64,000 nt of DNA from Arcticibacter sp045629565 (GTDB taxonomy: Bacteria; Bacteroidota; Bacteroidia; Sphingobacteriales; Sphingobacteriaceae): assembly GCF_045629565.1 (NCBI RefSeq), contig NZ_JAZQRL010000129.1:4906-68905 (forward strand), in the 5' to 3' direction. Position numbers and translations under genes: made by a program. Positions within the stretch are counted from its first letter, which is position 1. The number at the start of each line of letters is the position of its first letter. The notes under the pieces were generated by a model. That model was not told where the DNA came from, made no database searches, and was given only the letters and a program-made list of their open reading frames with translations. Below are positions 34,589 through 43,016 of the stretch, one piece after another.

Positions 34589-35734
34589 TTAGCTGGCGAC
34601 TGAGATTCTGCTTTTGTTCAAGATAGCCTCCTGGCAGATTTTATGCATAGAGATATAGGTTGCGTTCCATGAGTTCCCTTCCAGGAACGCGTCAACCTTG
34701 GTCAGCCAGGACGCCTTGTCCGTCCTGGCGAGTTCAATATCAATGGCTTTGACAAAGTCTCCCGAATGAAAGCCTATGTGTACTATCCGGCCCAGCCCAT
34801 ATGGATTAACCACATCCCGTATGGCGGTAGACACCACAGGTATACCTGCTGCCAGATATTCAGGAGTTTTAGTCGGACTTATGAAACGTGTAGAGTCGTT
34901 TATTAAAAACGGTATAAGCGCCACATCCCATCCCGAGAGATAGACTGGAAGCTCCTCATATCTTTTTGGCCCCAAGTAGTGGATGTTCGGCTTCTGAGGT
35001 AGCGTTGCAGGATCGATTTTGACCACTGGCCCGATAAGGATGATTTGCCAATCCGGTCGGGAATCTGCTATCGATGCAACCAACCCGATGTCAAATCGTT
35101 CATCGATAACGCCATAGAACCCGATCTTTGGACCCTTAAGCCCTTTCTGGTCAGCTGGTTGGAACTGATTCTTCCTGGCCTTTATAAAATGTTGTTTATC
35201 GATACTGCTTGGAAAAGGATGTATGTTGGCATGCTGGTCCTTTTTCGCTTCATAAAGAGATTGACCACCCGTGAAAACGACATCCGCTTTCGCCATCAAC
35301 CTTCTCTCCAGCGCTTTGATAGACGGAGGTGCATATTTAAATGCCGAAAGTTCATCCATACAGTCATATACCATTAATCCAGGCTGATACTTGTCGCTAA
35401 ACTCCAGCGCCATAGGTGTATAATACCAAAAAGCAACTCTTTGCATGCGCTCTTCAACAAGTAATGATCCTAATAACGATGTAAGGATGTTATTCTCCTC
35501 AGCCATCGACAGGTTTGCAGGAAGATGTGGGATGGTGACCCAGATATCGGATTCGCGCCTTGAAAAGGTCAGGTAAGGTTCACCTTCGGCATCGTAAACT
35601 GGTTCTTCAAAAAAATGAATGGTACTTTCATTGGAGAATCTCGAAAGCAGATGCTGTGGGCGTTGGTAAACGAAATCCCATCTGAGGTGGGAGAAACAAA
35701 TAATATGTTCCGGAAAACGAGCCATGTTTTTCAT
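34589..35734 (-). CDS. GT-B glycosyltransferase (GT1/GT4 type)
   Basis: 381 residues (MARF at 35725 is an alternative start). Opens HIICFSHLRWDFVYQRPQHLLSRF as in sugar transferases of capsule or glycoconjugate clusters; a second domain has IGFYGVIDERFDIGLV, YLGPKRYEELPVYLSGWDVALIPFL and PTKTPEYLAAGIPVVST, the donor-site region. Acceptor unknown. Its neighbours are signalling genes and it may relate functionally to the GH1-like/GT4 pair at 25.3-27.7 kb. Confidence 0.85.
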   Translation of the reverse strand: MKNMARFPEHIICFSHLRWDFVYQRPQHLLSRFSNESTIHFFEEPVYDAEGEPYLTFSRRESDIWVTIPHLPANLSMAEENNILTSLLGSLLVEERMQRVAFWYYTPMALEFSDKYQPGLMVYDCMDELSAFKYAPPSIKALERRLMAKADVVFTGGQSLYEAKKDQHANIHPFPSSIDKQHFIKARKNQFQPADQKGLKGPKIGFYGVIDERFDIGLVASIADSRPDWQIILIGPVVKIDPATLPQKPNIHYLGPKRYEELPVYLSGWDVALIPFLINDSTRFISPTKTPEYLAAGIPVVSTAIRDVVNPYGLGRIVHIGFHSGDFVKAIDIELARTDKASWLTKVDAFLEGNSWNATYISMHKICQEAILNKSRISVAS

Positions 35735-35813
35735 AGAAGAAGGTTAGAATTAATATTTCAGTCATATTAACTACTCAAATTACCCTTCTTCGTTTGTGAA
35801 CATGTATTAAATC

Positions 35814-35841
35814 AAGTACTTATTCTGAGAAATCAGTACTT
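35814..35841 (-). terminator. Weak hairpin after the small basic gene
   Basis: aagtact (35814-35820) and agtactt (35835-35841) form a 7-bp stem with a 14-nt loop between two minus-strand genes. There is no T-tract in the minus direction, so termination is only a possibility. Confidence 0.3.
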
Positions 35842-35873
35842 ATCTGGCCAGCTCTTCTGCCGATTCCCCCGTT

Positions 35874-36077
35874 TTATTCAACAACAGGAGGCTTTACATG
35901 GTCTGGAGGAGTTGATACGATCTCACCGAATTCATTCACGTAAGCTAACATACTTTCAAGACTACCACCTGTAGAATTTTGCTGACGCTCTTGTTTGCGT
36001 AGCTCTTTTTCTTCCTTCTTCTTTTGTCTTGTTTTTTCCAATTGCTTTTTCATGAAGGTTGCCTGTGACTTAGCCAT
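35874..36077 (-). CDS. Small lysine/arginine-rich protein, cold-shock-associated type
   Basis: 67 residues: a very basic helical first half (KSQATFMKKQLEKTRQKKKEEKELRKQERQQ) and a C-terminal GGSLESMLAYVNEFGEIVSTPPDH. This N-terminal MAKSQxTF and SLExMxAYVxExGxIxSTPPD pattern is one I recall from Bacteroidota genes beside or fused to cold-shock domain genes. No cold-shock domain gene is adjacent here. RNA contact is inferred from charge. Confidence 0.8.
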   Translation of the reverse strand: MAKSQATFMKKQLEKTRQKKKEEKELRKQERQQNSTGGSLESMLAYVNEFGEIVSTPPDHVKPPVVE

Positions 36078-36359
36078 AATAATTAAATTAAATTTATAAG
36101 CATAAAAAATGTAACCTCGTCATAAGAATTGAAACTGTTCGCTTAAGAACTTCCCCTGTTGTAACGGTTTGACAAACAAAGTGACTGGAAGTTGGAGATA
36201 ACCGGTGGTTATCTAAACAGGTTACATAGAAAACACTAGAAATATACCGTTTGATGCAAAGGTACAGATTTATGGTCAGAATTCAAAGTCCGGGGAAGAT
36301 CAGCTTCCCAGGACTTTGAATATGCACGATGCGCAAGAGTGGAGAATTTTAGCAAATTT
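36078..36359. other. Intergenic region with two hairpins
   Basis: 282 bp without a gene. Hairpin A: agataacc (36196-36203) / ggttatct (36207-36214) with loop ggt, 118-137 nt upstream of the small basic gene; it could be part of its leader. Hairpin B: attcaaagtcc (36281-36291) / ggactttgaat (36311-36321), enclosing gggaag/cttccc (36293-36309), just beyond the DUF2723 stop, so a likely terminator although it lacks a T-run. Confidence 0.5.
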
Positions 36360-39300
36360 TCAGACATCAGCTAGCGCGAACTTCTGACTCAGCCATTCCA
36401 TGTTTCTTTTAATAGATGACGAAAACTCCGTCTGCTTATTGTCTGCGGCCAGTATCTGAAGCGACTGCAATACGTACATGCCTATGCGGATATCCTGGAG
36501 CACGCCACTTTGCTGGCTGTCCGGAAGGGACGAGATAAAAGTCAGCTCTGCATCAAGAAATTCGACGGTATTTTCTGCCATGTCCCTGGCCTGATCCTTT
36601 CGGTTACAGGCATAAAGATTTTTCACGGTCATCATCCGGTTCACCGTATCTGTGACAGTACTTATATCGACAGGTAAATCCCTAAGGCTCTTTTGCATCA
36701 CAGCATCCGCCTGCATGCCTTTTCCCTCTGCGATCAGATTGTCGGCAAGTACATTGGCTAACTTCCATGTTTCTCCGATCGCCCTTCGTGTGTCGGGGTC
36801 ATTGTAGGAGGCCTCCGAATATGAAGAAAGCTCAAACCTGGTCATGAAGTTAGAATACATGATATCTGAACGCGTCCGTTCTGATTTATCTGCTTTAATA
36901 CCGGGTTCAGGCCTGAGTGGTAAAAGCCTGTAGGCGTAACCCTCCAGATGAAGATAATCCTCCAGTCCAACATAGGTATCTTCAGATACTGATGTCGCAA
37001 AGTAGATCGGACGTTTCCATTCATTACCGACCAAGATGTCGAAGAACACCAGGTCTGCCTTGGTGGCGAAATCCTTATTAAAGGTCCACTCGATATTACT
37101 TATCCTGTTTAGTTCATCATGCTTAAGGGTCCCGGTAGCAAGCAAGGTTTTCGCCTGAACTTCCAGTTTGAACTTTTTTGTAGGGAGAAAGTTAATGAAT
37201 GAACCGTCAGACATCTGAACCTTATCCTCCTTTGCGTCCGACTTCATTACATCTACAAGATCACCCAGGTTCACGCTATCCGTAATTCCATAATCAACAA
37301 ACGGAAAATAGTCTCTGACGCCGTCCATGTATATCGAGCGATCCATGCTTATAGGAAGCGGAGCCGACAGACCTGACGTTTTTTTCATTTGGCTGATGTA
37401 GGCATCGTCGGCCAGAAACTGCCTGCACACTACACGCACGTCAGTACGAATTCCTTCGACTTCCTGAGCGTACCATAGAGGAAAGGTATCGTTATCTGCA
37501 TTAGTAAATAAAATAGCATTCGGAGCACAGGAGTTAAGATAATTTTTAGCCCAATGCAAAGCGGTGAACTTATCTGACCGATCGTGATCATCCCAGCCTT
37601 CTTTAAGCATCAATCCGGGAGCACTTATCATGCATATTGAAGCAGCCGCGACAAAAGACGCCTTAGCCGGGCTAACTCGCCTTAAAGCATCTTTAACTGC
37701 CATAAAGCCAAAGCCGATAAATATCGCAAACGCATAGAAAGACCCTACGTAAGCGTAATCCCGTTCTCTTACCTGAAGGGGGTCCTGGTTGAGATACAAT
37801 ACAATTGCGATTCCTGTCAGGAAAAACAAACTCAGAAGCGTAAAGAAATCACGTTTGCTTTTTCGATAGATCCATAATATTCCGGCAAGACCTATTATCA
37901 AGGGCAAACCATAAAAGATATTATGTGCCGGGTTATCTTTTACGCTTGGCGGCAAGCCACTCTGATTGCCAAGCCGTAATGCATCTACCGGTCGAATTCC
38001 CGAAATCCAGTTCCCTTCAAGTGTATTACCCTGCCCTTGATTGTCATTTTGCCGACCGGCAAAGTTCCAGAAGAAATACCTCCAATACATAAAACCTAGT
38101 TGCCAGGAACTAAAGAAGCTTAGATTTTCTATCATGCCTGGGCTTTGTCCTTCTTCTAAAGCAAGCCAGTACCTATAAAAATCTGCGTGACCTGGTTTTT
38201 GACTATGTGTTCTTGGAAAGACGTGATTCTTGTCATAATCGGTTTTATACTTAAAACCCGAGACCTCATACTTTCCGTCGTTTTTTCGATAAAAAGGAGC
38301 TCCTTGGTCGTGGCGGATTGGCTTGGCATCAAATGTCTGGCCGTATAACAGCGGTGTTGTTCCATATCCGGAACGGCCAAGATACTCATACAAAGAAAAG
38401 GGATTATCCGGATTACTGAGGTTTATATTGGGTTTGGCATTCGCCCGTATATAGATCATAAAATACGAGCTGTAACCGAGTAGCACGAATGTCAGGCATA
38501 TCAGACCTAAATTCACAAGATACCACTTTCGCCTGATGGAGATGACCACCCCTGCAGCTATGACGGCTCCTACGAAGATAAGGAACAGCGCTGCCCCAGT
38601 GCCGAAACTTGCATGGAAGCTATTTACAAAGAACAAGTCTGAATTTGCTGCTGCCAGCACGAGATACTGAATGATTCCGTACTGGACCGCCGCTATCAAA
38701 AAACAACCCGTCAGGAAAGCAAAGCAGATTCCCTTCAACCGGGGACGCGGCTGCTTCTTGAAGTAATAGATTAGAGAAACCGCCGGAATCACCAATAGGC
38801 TCAGCAGATGTATACCTATCGAGAGCCCAACCACAAACGCTATAAAGACAAGCCAGCGGTCTTCACCCGATATCTCCCATTTCAATGCTGCCCAAAACAC
38901 TATTGCTGTAAATAAGGTCGACATAGCATAAACCTCTGCCTCTACGGCAGAGAACCAGAAGGTGTCTGAGAAGGCAAAAGCGAGTGAGCCAACCATTCCG
39001 GCAACCAAAATGCTGGCCGAGGGCTGCTTTACACGTTGATAAATTCTTGTCCCTATCGAAGTTATCGTCCAAAATAAGAACATGACAGTAGCACCACTGG
39101 CCACAACGGAACTCATGTTGACCCAATAAGCGACTTTTGATGATTCACCAAACGAAAGCATTGAAAATAGTTTGCCAAGCATGAGAAACAGAGGTGCTCC
39201 CGGTTGGTGTCCCACCTGCAACTTATAGGCGGCGGCAATGAACTCCCCACAATCCCAAAAGCTGACCGTAGGTTCCATTGTCAACCAATACGTAAAACTC

Positions 39301-39557
39301 GTTATCACAAATAAGAGGACACCTATCAGCGAGTTCAATCGCTTGTAAGCATTGACGTCCGCCTCTGTTTGAACCACCGGCTGAAATTCAGAAAGCACCA
39401 GATGCTCCACAACTTTCATGTCAAAGGAAGTATTAGGGGGCTCCGACTCCAGTGCACTTACAACGTGGTCATACATTTCATCAAAAAGCTCCGGAGCGGT
39501 ATTAACCTTATGGAGAAAAGTGCGGATGTCAGCAAGCTGTCGTTTGCTCAGGTTCAT
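36360..39557 (-). CDS. DUF2723 membrane protein with N-terminal PadR-partner-like domain
   Basis: 1065 residues. Residues 1-72 (NLSKRQLADIRTFLHKVN..., FDEMYDHVVSALE) resemble the small helical domain commonly found in genes coupled to PadR regulators (HAAS-like), an addition not usual for DUF2723. From about 76 on: the family core with many membrane helices and TVSFWDCGEFIAAAYKLQVGHQPGAPLFLMLGKLFSML (about 92-125), the O-mannosyltransferase-like (TMEM260) signature with acidic and Gln residues. A long soluble part follows the last helix (about 640-1065), probably periplasmic, with TPR-like helices at the end. Likely transfers a lipid-linked sugar; unproven. Confidence 0.85.
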   Translation of the reverse strand: MNLSKRQLADIRTFLHKVNTAPELFDEMYDHVVSALESEPPNTSFDMKVVEHLVLSEFQPVVQTEADVNAYKRLNSLIGVLLFVITSFTYWLTMEPTVSFWDCGEFIAAAYKLQVGHQPGAPLFLMLGKLFSMLSFGESSKVAYWVNMSSVVASGATVMFLFWTITSIGTRIYQRVKQPSASILVAGMVGSLAFAFSDTFWFSAVEAEVYAMSTLFTAIVFWAALKWEISGEDRWLVFIAFVVGLSIGIHLLSLLVIPAVSLIYYFKKQPRPRLKGICFAFLTGCFLIAAVQYGIIQYLVLAAANSDLFFVNSFHASFGTGAALFLIFVGAVIAAGVVISIRRKWYLVNLGLICLTFVLLGYSSYFMIYIRANAKPNINLSNPDNPFSLYEYLGRSGYGTTPLLYGQTFDAKPIRHDQGAPFYRKNDGKYEVSGFKYKTDYDKNHVFPRTHSQKPGHADFYRYWLALEEGQSPGMIENLSFFSSWQLGFMYWRYFFWNFAGRQNDNQGQGNTLEGNWISGIRPVDALRLGNQSGLPPSVKDNPAHNIFYGLPLIIGLAGILWIYRKSKRDFFTLLSLFFLTGIAIVLYLNQDPLQVRERDYAYVGSFYAFAIFIGFGFMAVKDALRRVSPAKASFVAAASICMISAPGLMLKEGWDDHDRSDKFTALHWAKNYLNSCAPNAILFTNADNDTFPLWYAQEVEGIRTDVRVVCRQFLADDAYISQMKKTSGLSAPLPISMDRSIYMDGVRDYFPFVDYGITDSVNLGDLVDVMKSDAKEDKVQMSDGSFINFLPTKKFKLEVQAKTLLATGTLKHDELNRISNIEWTFNKDFATKADLVFFDILVGNEWKRPIYFATSVSEDTYVGLEDYLHLEGYAYRLLPLRPEPGIKADKSERTRSDIMYSNFMTRFELSSYSEASYNDPDTRRAIGETWKLANVLADNLIAEGKGMQADAVMQKSLRDLPVDISTVTDTVNRMMTVKNLYACNRKDQARDMAENTVEFLDAELTFISSLPDSQQSGVLQDIRIGMYVLQSLQILAADNKQTEFSSSIKRNMEWLSQKFALADV

Positions 39558-39895
39558 GACAGGTCAGGTTTAAGTTGTAGAAGTAATTGCAAATGACCAA
39601 TGAAGCTCTCGGCCTCCTTCATTTTGTCAGCCAGTTCGGTCTCCCCTGCAGCAGTCAGCGCATAATACTTACGCACCCTGTTTTCATGCATCTCCGTATG
39701 GGTTATGAGCAGGCCTTCTGCCACAAGCTTATGCAGAGAGGGATAGATTGCACCTTCAGTTAGCTTTATCTCGCCGTTTGTGATAACCTTTACTTTCTGA
39801 GTGATCTCATAGCCATACATTTTCCCGTTTTCATGTAGGAGTTTTAAGAGGATAGTTTGCAAGCTTCCCTTGAGCATACTACTGGATATTGCCAT
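39554..39895 (-). CDS. PadR family transcriptional regulator
   Basis: 113 residues from ATG 39895. Winged helix (LKGSLQTILLKLLHENGKMYGYEITQKV..., GEIKLTEGAIYPSLHKLVAEGLLI) with a dimerisation helix at the C-terminus. Its stop overlaps the DUF2723 start by 4 bp (ATGA), indicating translational coupling. It is expected to repress this operon from the palindrome directly upstream. Confidence 0.92.
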   Translation of the reverse strand: MAISSSMLKGSLQTILLKLLHENGKMYGYEITQKVKVITNGEIKLTEGAIYPSLHKLVAEGLLITHTEMHENRVRKYYALTAAGETELADKMKEAESFIGHLQLLLQLKPDLS

Positions 39896-39913
39896 GTACG
39901 AATATAACATATT

Positions 39914-39942
39914 CTATATACATAAGGAAATTATGTATATAG
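39914..39942. promoter_or_regulatory. Candidate PadR operator
   Basis: Perfect 11-bp inverted repeat ctatatacata (39914-39924) / tatgtatatag (39932-39942) with a 7-nt spacer, centred 33 bp upstream of the PadR start codon. It contains the ATGT/ACAT pattern seen in PadR operators. Autoregulation is inferred from position. Confidence 0.65.
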
Positions 39943-39977
39943 ATTTCCAGTAAGTTATCTACAGCCGGACGAAAAAA

Positions 39978-40005
39978 AAAGCACCCCCCTTTCGGCAGGT
40001 GCTTT
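39978..40005 (-). terminator. Intrinsic terminator of the siderophore receptor gene
   Basis: In the minus direction: stem aaagcacc (40005-39998 side) with ggtgcttt, loop of 12 nt, followed by a run of nine T (the A-run at 39972-39980 on the plus strand). A standard rho-independent terminator 24 nt after the receptor stop. Confidence 0.9.
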
Positions 40006-40028
40006 ACGTAAATCACGGTAGAGACTGA

Positions 40029-42413
40029 TTACCATCTATAAGTCAGTACCCCTGCGAAACTGCGCGGGTCGGTCTGATTGATCCAGGACGTGCGGTATGC
40101 GTTGTATCCGATTTTATCAAAAATATTGTTAAACAACACCCTTGCGCCGAGTTTGCTGGTGAAGTTATATGACACTTGCGCATTAACTGTAGTAAGCGAC
40201 TTAATATCAAAAGGCTTCTGTCCGGGAACGATACCTTCATGGGTTACCGTTCTCGCCCAGTCGTTCATCGGACGCTTACCTACATAATAAACGCCCCCAC
40301 CAATCGCGAGACCCTTCAGATCTCCATTTTTTACCTGATAATTAGCATATAAGTTATAAGTATGTTTCGGTGTGTTCAGTGGAGCTGAATTATAATAGTA
40401 AGACGTGTGATCTTTGTATTTTGCATCGATATAAGAATATCCCGCGATAACTTCCAGGTTAGACAGTATGCGGCCTGTCAGCTCCACCTCGATGCCTTTT
40501 CGCTCATCGTTGCCGCCTTTTTCATAAAATGGAGTAGGATTCCAGTTCTCATCATAAACAACCATTGCAAGGTTCTTGTTGTTGATCTTGTATAAGGTAA
40601 GGTTGAAGCGCAGCCTGTTGTTCAGCCAGTCAGATTTTACACCTGCTTCAAACTGGTCGCTGCGCGAGTTGCCTATAGGATTGCCGTTCACATCTATGTT
40701 CGCAGCGCTACGAAGGCTTGTTGAACTGGTGTATGAACCGAAAACGTTGATATTTTCCCTGGGGCTTAGCATAAGTCCTATCTGAGGATTCCAGGCTCCT
40801 CCAGTCGTTACTCCTATCTTTTCTGAACCTTTGGTCTGCGCGTAGCTATACCGTACTCCTAACACCAACTTAAGCCAGTTGCTATAGGATATCACATCCT
40901 GTGCAAGAGCACCATAATAAGTTTCATGTGCCGTAACCAGTACATCGTTTTCGAAAGGCTTGGTTGTAACAAGCTTATTGTTTACAGGAGCTGTTACATC
41001 TATGGTGTCTATAGCAATATCCTTGGTGTTACTTGTGGTTAAGCTGTTGGTACGAAAGTCAACTCCCACCTGGAATGTATGCTTAAACGGACCTGTATGT
41101 ACATCTTGTCCGATCAAATCGAGTTGCAAAATAGAATTTTGATCATCGCGCGTAGAACCACTTACGGAACGGGTGCGTTTTGTATAATCACCTCTCACAG
41201 TGCCTAAACTTGCGCCGCTGTTGTCGACAAACAGATCAGACCGGATATAGGTTGTTCTAAGAGTAAGCTTATTGTTCAACTCACGCTTTAAACGCGCTGT
41301 GTAGGTCGTGTTTTTTGTCGTAGTAATATCGTTCGTGAAACCGAGATAACGGTCATACGGAAGATGATAAATGGCGTTGATGTCATTAGACGCCAGATTC
41401 ACCGTTCCCAGGTCGGGCGTCCTGTCATCATTTAAATGATCCATCTCCAGGGTTAAGGATGTCTTGCTATCGGGTCTCCATTCCAGGGAAGGATTAACAT
41501 AGATTTTATTTAAAGATCTTACTGGTCTGTAACTGTCTGACCGTTCGTAAACGCCATTCAACCGGAACGCCACAGTTTGCGCTTCGTTAACGACACCCTG
41601 TACGTCAAATGCCGGACGAACCTGTCCCCAGCTTCCCACTCTCAGCGAAGCACTGCCTGAATTTTCAAACTTTGGCGTCTTCGTTACCAGGTTTATGATA
41701 CCACCCGGACTGCCTATATCGGTAGCAACACCCTGCGTGATCGCCGCAGCACCCTTTAAAACCTGAATGCTTTCAATTCCCTGCATGTCCGTTAAAACAC
41801 CAGTACCGCGGAAATCTGAATTGGTACGGATTCCGTTCTTCAAAACCGGAATTCCTCTGTATCCCCGGGACGACATACTTTCTCTTACCCCACCATAAGT
41901 AGCAAATGTATATACCCCCGGAACATTGCGGGCAGCGTCCGAAATAGTCAAAGCGCCTTGCTGTTCAATTAAGCGACTTGATACCACGGAGATGCTCTGA
42001 ATCTGATCGCTTGGTTTTAGAGGTAACCGTGTTATAACGTCAAGCTTCTCAGGCTGCTTGTTTCTTTCGCCGAATATTTCTACTTCGTCCAGATTACTCG
42101 TCTTCTCCCGAAGTTCGAAACTAAATTTCAGATCATCTCCCGGATGGATCTTAACACTTCTGATCTGTGGCTCGAAACCCACAAGGGATACCCGTAACTC
42201 GTAAACTCCTTCTTTCACATTCCTAAATTCGAAGAAACCGTTCTCGTTTGTCTTAGTACTTTTCTGAGAACCGTTTAGCGATACCGTTGCAAATACCAGA
42301 CTTGCTCCCTGCGAAGTCACCCTACCGGTGATGCGTGCGGGTTCTTGCGCCATCAGGGTAGTTTGCGTGAACAGAAAAAGAAGAACAAACGTAAAATTTT
42401 TAATCATGATCAT
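40029..42413 (-). CDS. TonB-dependent siderophore receptor
   Basis: 794 residues (ATG 42413; 42407 also possible). Signal peptide ending TLMA-Q, CarboxypepD_reg-like domain (about 25-110), plug (about 130-240: QSISVVSSRLIEQQ, YRGIPVLKNGIRTN, GIESIQVLKGAAAI) and a barrel ending in YRW. The QxISVV start of the plug and the GASAI-like AAAI signature are those of FhuA/FpvA-like ferric siderophore receptors. It should import ferric siderophores. It is monocistronic with its own promoter. Confidence 0.93.
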   Translation of the reverse strand: MIMIKNFTFVLLFLFTQTTLMAQEPARITGRVTSQGASLVFATVSLNGSQKSTKTNENGFFEFRNVKEGVYELRVSLVGFEPQIRSVKIHPGDDLKFSFELREKTSNLDEVEIFGERNKQPEKLDVITRLPLKPSDQIQSISVVSSRLIEQQGALTISDAARNVPGVYTFATYGGVRESMSSRGYRGIPVLKNGIRTNSDFRGTGVLTDMQGIESIQVLKGAAAITQGVATDIGSPGGIINLVTKTPKFENSGSASLRVGSWGQVRPAFDVQGVVNEAQTVAFRLNGVYERSDSYRPVRSLNKIYVNPSLEWRPDSKTSLTLEMDHLNDDRTPDLGTVNLASNDINAIYHLPYDRYLGFTNDITTTKNTTYTARLKRELNNKLTLRTTYIRSDLFVDNSGASLGTVRGDYTKRTRSVSGSTRDDQNSILQLDLIGQDVHTGPFKHTFQVGVDFRTNSLTTSNTKDIAIDTIDVTAPVNNKLVTTKPFENDVLVTAHETYYGALAQDVISYSNWLKLVLGVRYSYAQTKGSEKIGVTTGGAWNPQIGLMLSPRENINVFGSYTSSTSLRSAANIDVNGNPIGNSRSDQFEAGVKSDWLNNRLRFNLTLYKINNKNLAMVVYDENWNPTPFYEKGGNDERKGIEVELTGRILSNLEVIAGYSYIDAKYKDHTSYYYNSAPLNTPKHTYNLYANYQVKNGDLKGLAIGGGVYYVGKRPMNDWARTVTHEGIVPGQKPFDIKSLTTVNAQVSYNFTSKLGARVLFNNIFDKIGYNAYRTSWINQTDPRSFAGVLTYRW

Positions 42414-42423
42414 TATTTAGATT

Positions 42424-42493
42424 AATTCTAATTGGCGCCAAAAGTAAAAACACTTTAGCCAATTCCAAAAAATTATTAAGAATAATTCTAATT
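42424..42493. repeat. Pair of identical 10-mers flanking the receptor promoter
   Basis: aattctaatt occurs at 42424-42433 and 42484-42493, exactly 60 bp apart, on either side of the promoter. The second lies in a nearly symmetric aagaataattctaatt. Possible operator half-sites for a Fur-like regulator; this is inferred from the product, not from a match to a Fur box. Confidence 0.5.
42439..42469 (-). promoter_or_regulatory. Bacteroidota sigma-A promoter of the siderophore receptor gene
   Basis: Read on the minus strand: TTTG at 42469-42466, 19-nt spacer, TACTTTTG at 42446-42439. This matches TTTG-N19-TAnnTTTG exactly. The start codon is 26-33 nt downstream. Confidence 0.82.
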
Positions 42494-43016
42494 AACCTGC
42501 TTGCAGGAAACAGGAGTCTTGGATAATCTTTATTAAATGATACTATAGAATCCCTTTTTTGGCACCTTTGCTCGTGCAGCTAAAGGACGCCAATAGGTCT
42601 GCCAGATATAAAGTTTAGGGGAACCAGAGCGAAGCCTACAGAAAGACATCTGCTTACAAAGCCTGGAGTGGCATGAGCATTACTACTTACAGGGGTTTCA
42701 TTAAAGACATCGTTTATATGGGTCCCATAATACCCGCTGATAGTCCCGAGATTAGTCCGACCTGATGAGTGAAAAGTCGGACTTTTCTCAGCCTTTCCTC
42801 TGGTCATCCACGCCTTTATATTGACGATGTATAACCTAAGTATAAAGGCTTCCTGAGCGGAATCCCTTACCTTGCTTCATACAATTTCTGCTAAACGCCG
42901 GACGATTTTGAAAAAACGGCGAAAAATCGACATTAACAGATTGGGAAACGGATTTCGTATTCTTACAAAGCGATAGCCGATTCTCTTTCGCTCAATCGAA
43001 TTGGCTTATCCCGGTT
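42494..43016. other. Intergenic gap with one doubtful ORF
   Basis: The 600-bp gap between the MFS stop (43017) and the receptor start holds one minus-strand frame at 42580-42807 (75 codons, beginning MTRGKAEKSPTFHSSGRTN) that I cannot assign. A perfect hairpin gaaaagtc/gacttttc (42771-42787) lies inside it. No tRNA or other RNA is visible. The frame may be a small gene or a relic. Confidence 0.35.

Noticed and set aside
40043..40240. Minus-strand frame overlapping the siderophore receptor end
   Set aside because: It lies in a different frame within the receptor barrel, which is clearly coding to its aromatic terminal strand.
42761..42790. ctgatga followed by gaaaa, resembling a hammerhead ribozyme core
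   Set aside because: The stem II/GAAA/stem III order and the third stem are missing; the segment is simply a short hairpin (gaaaagtc/gacttttc).
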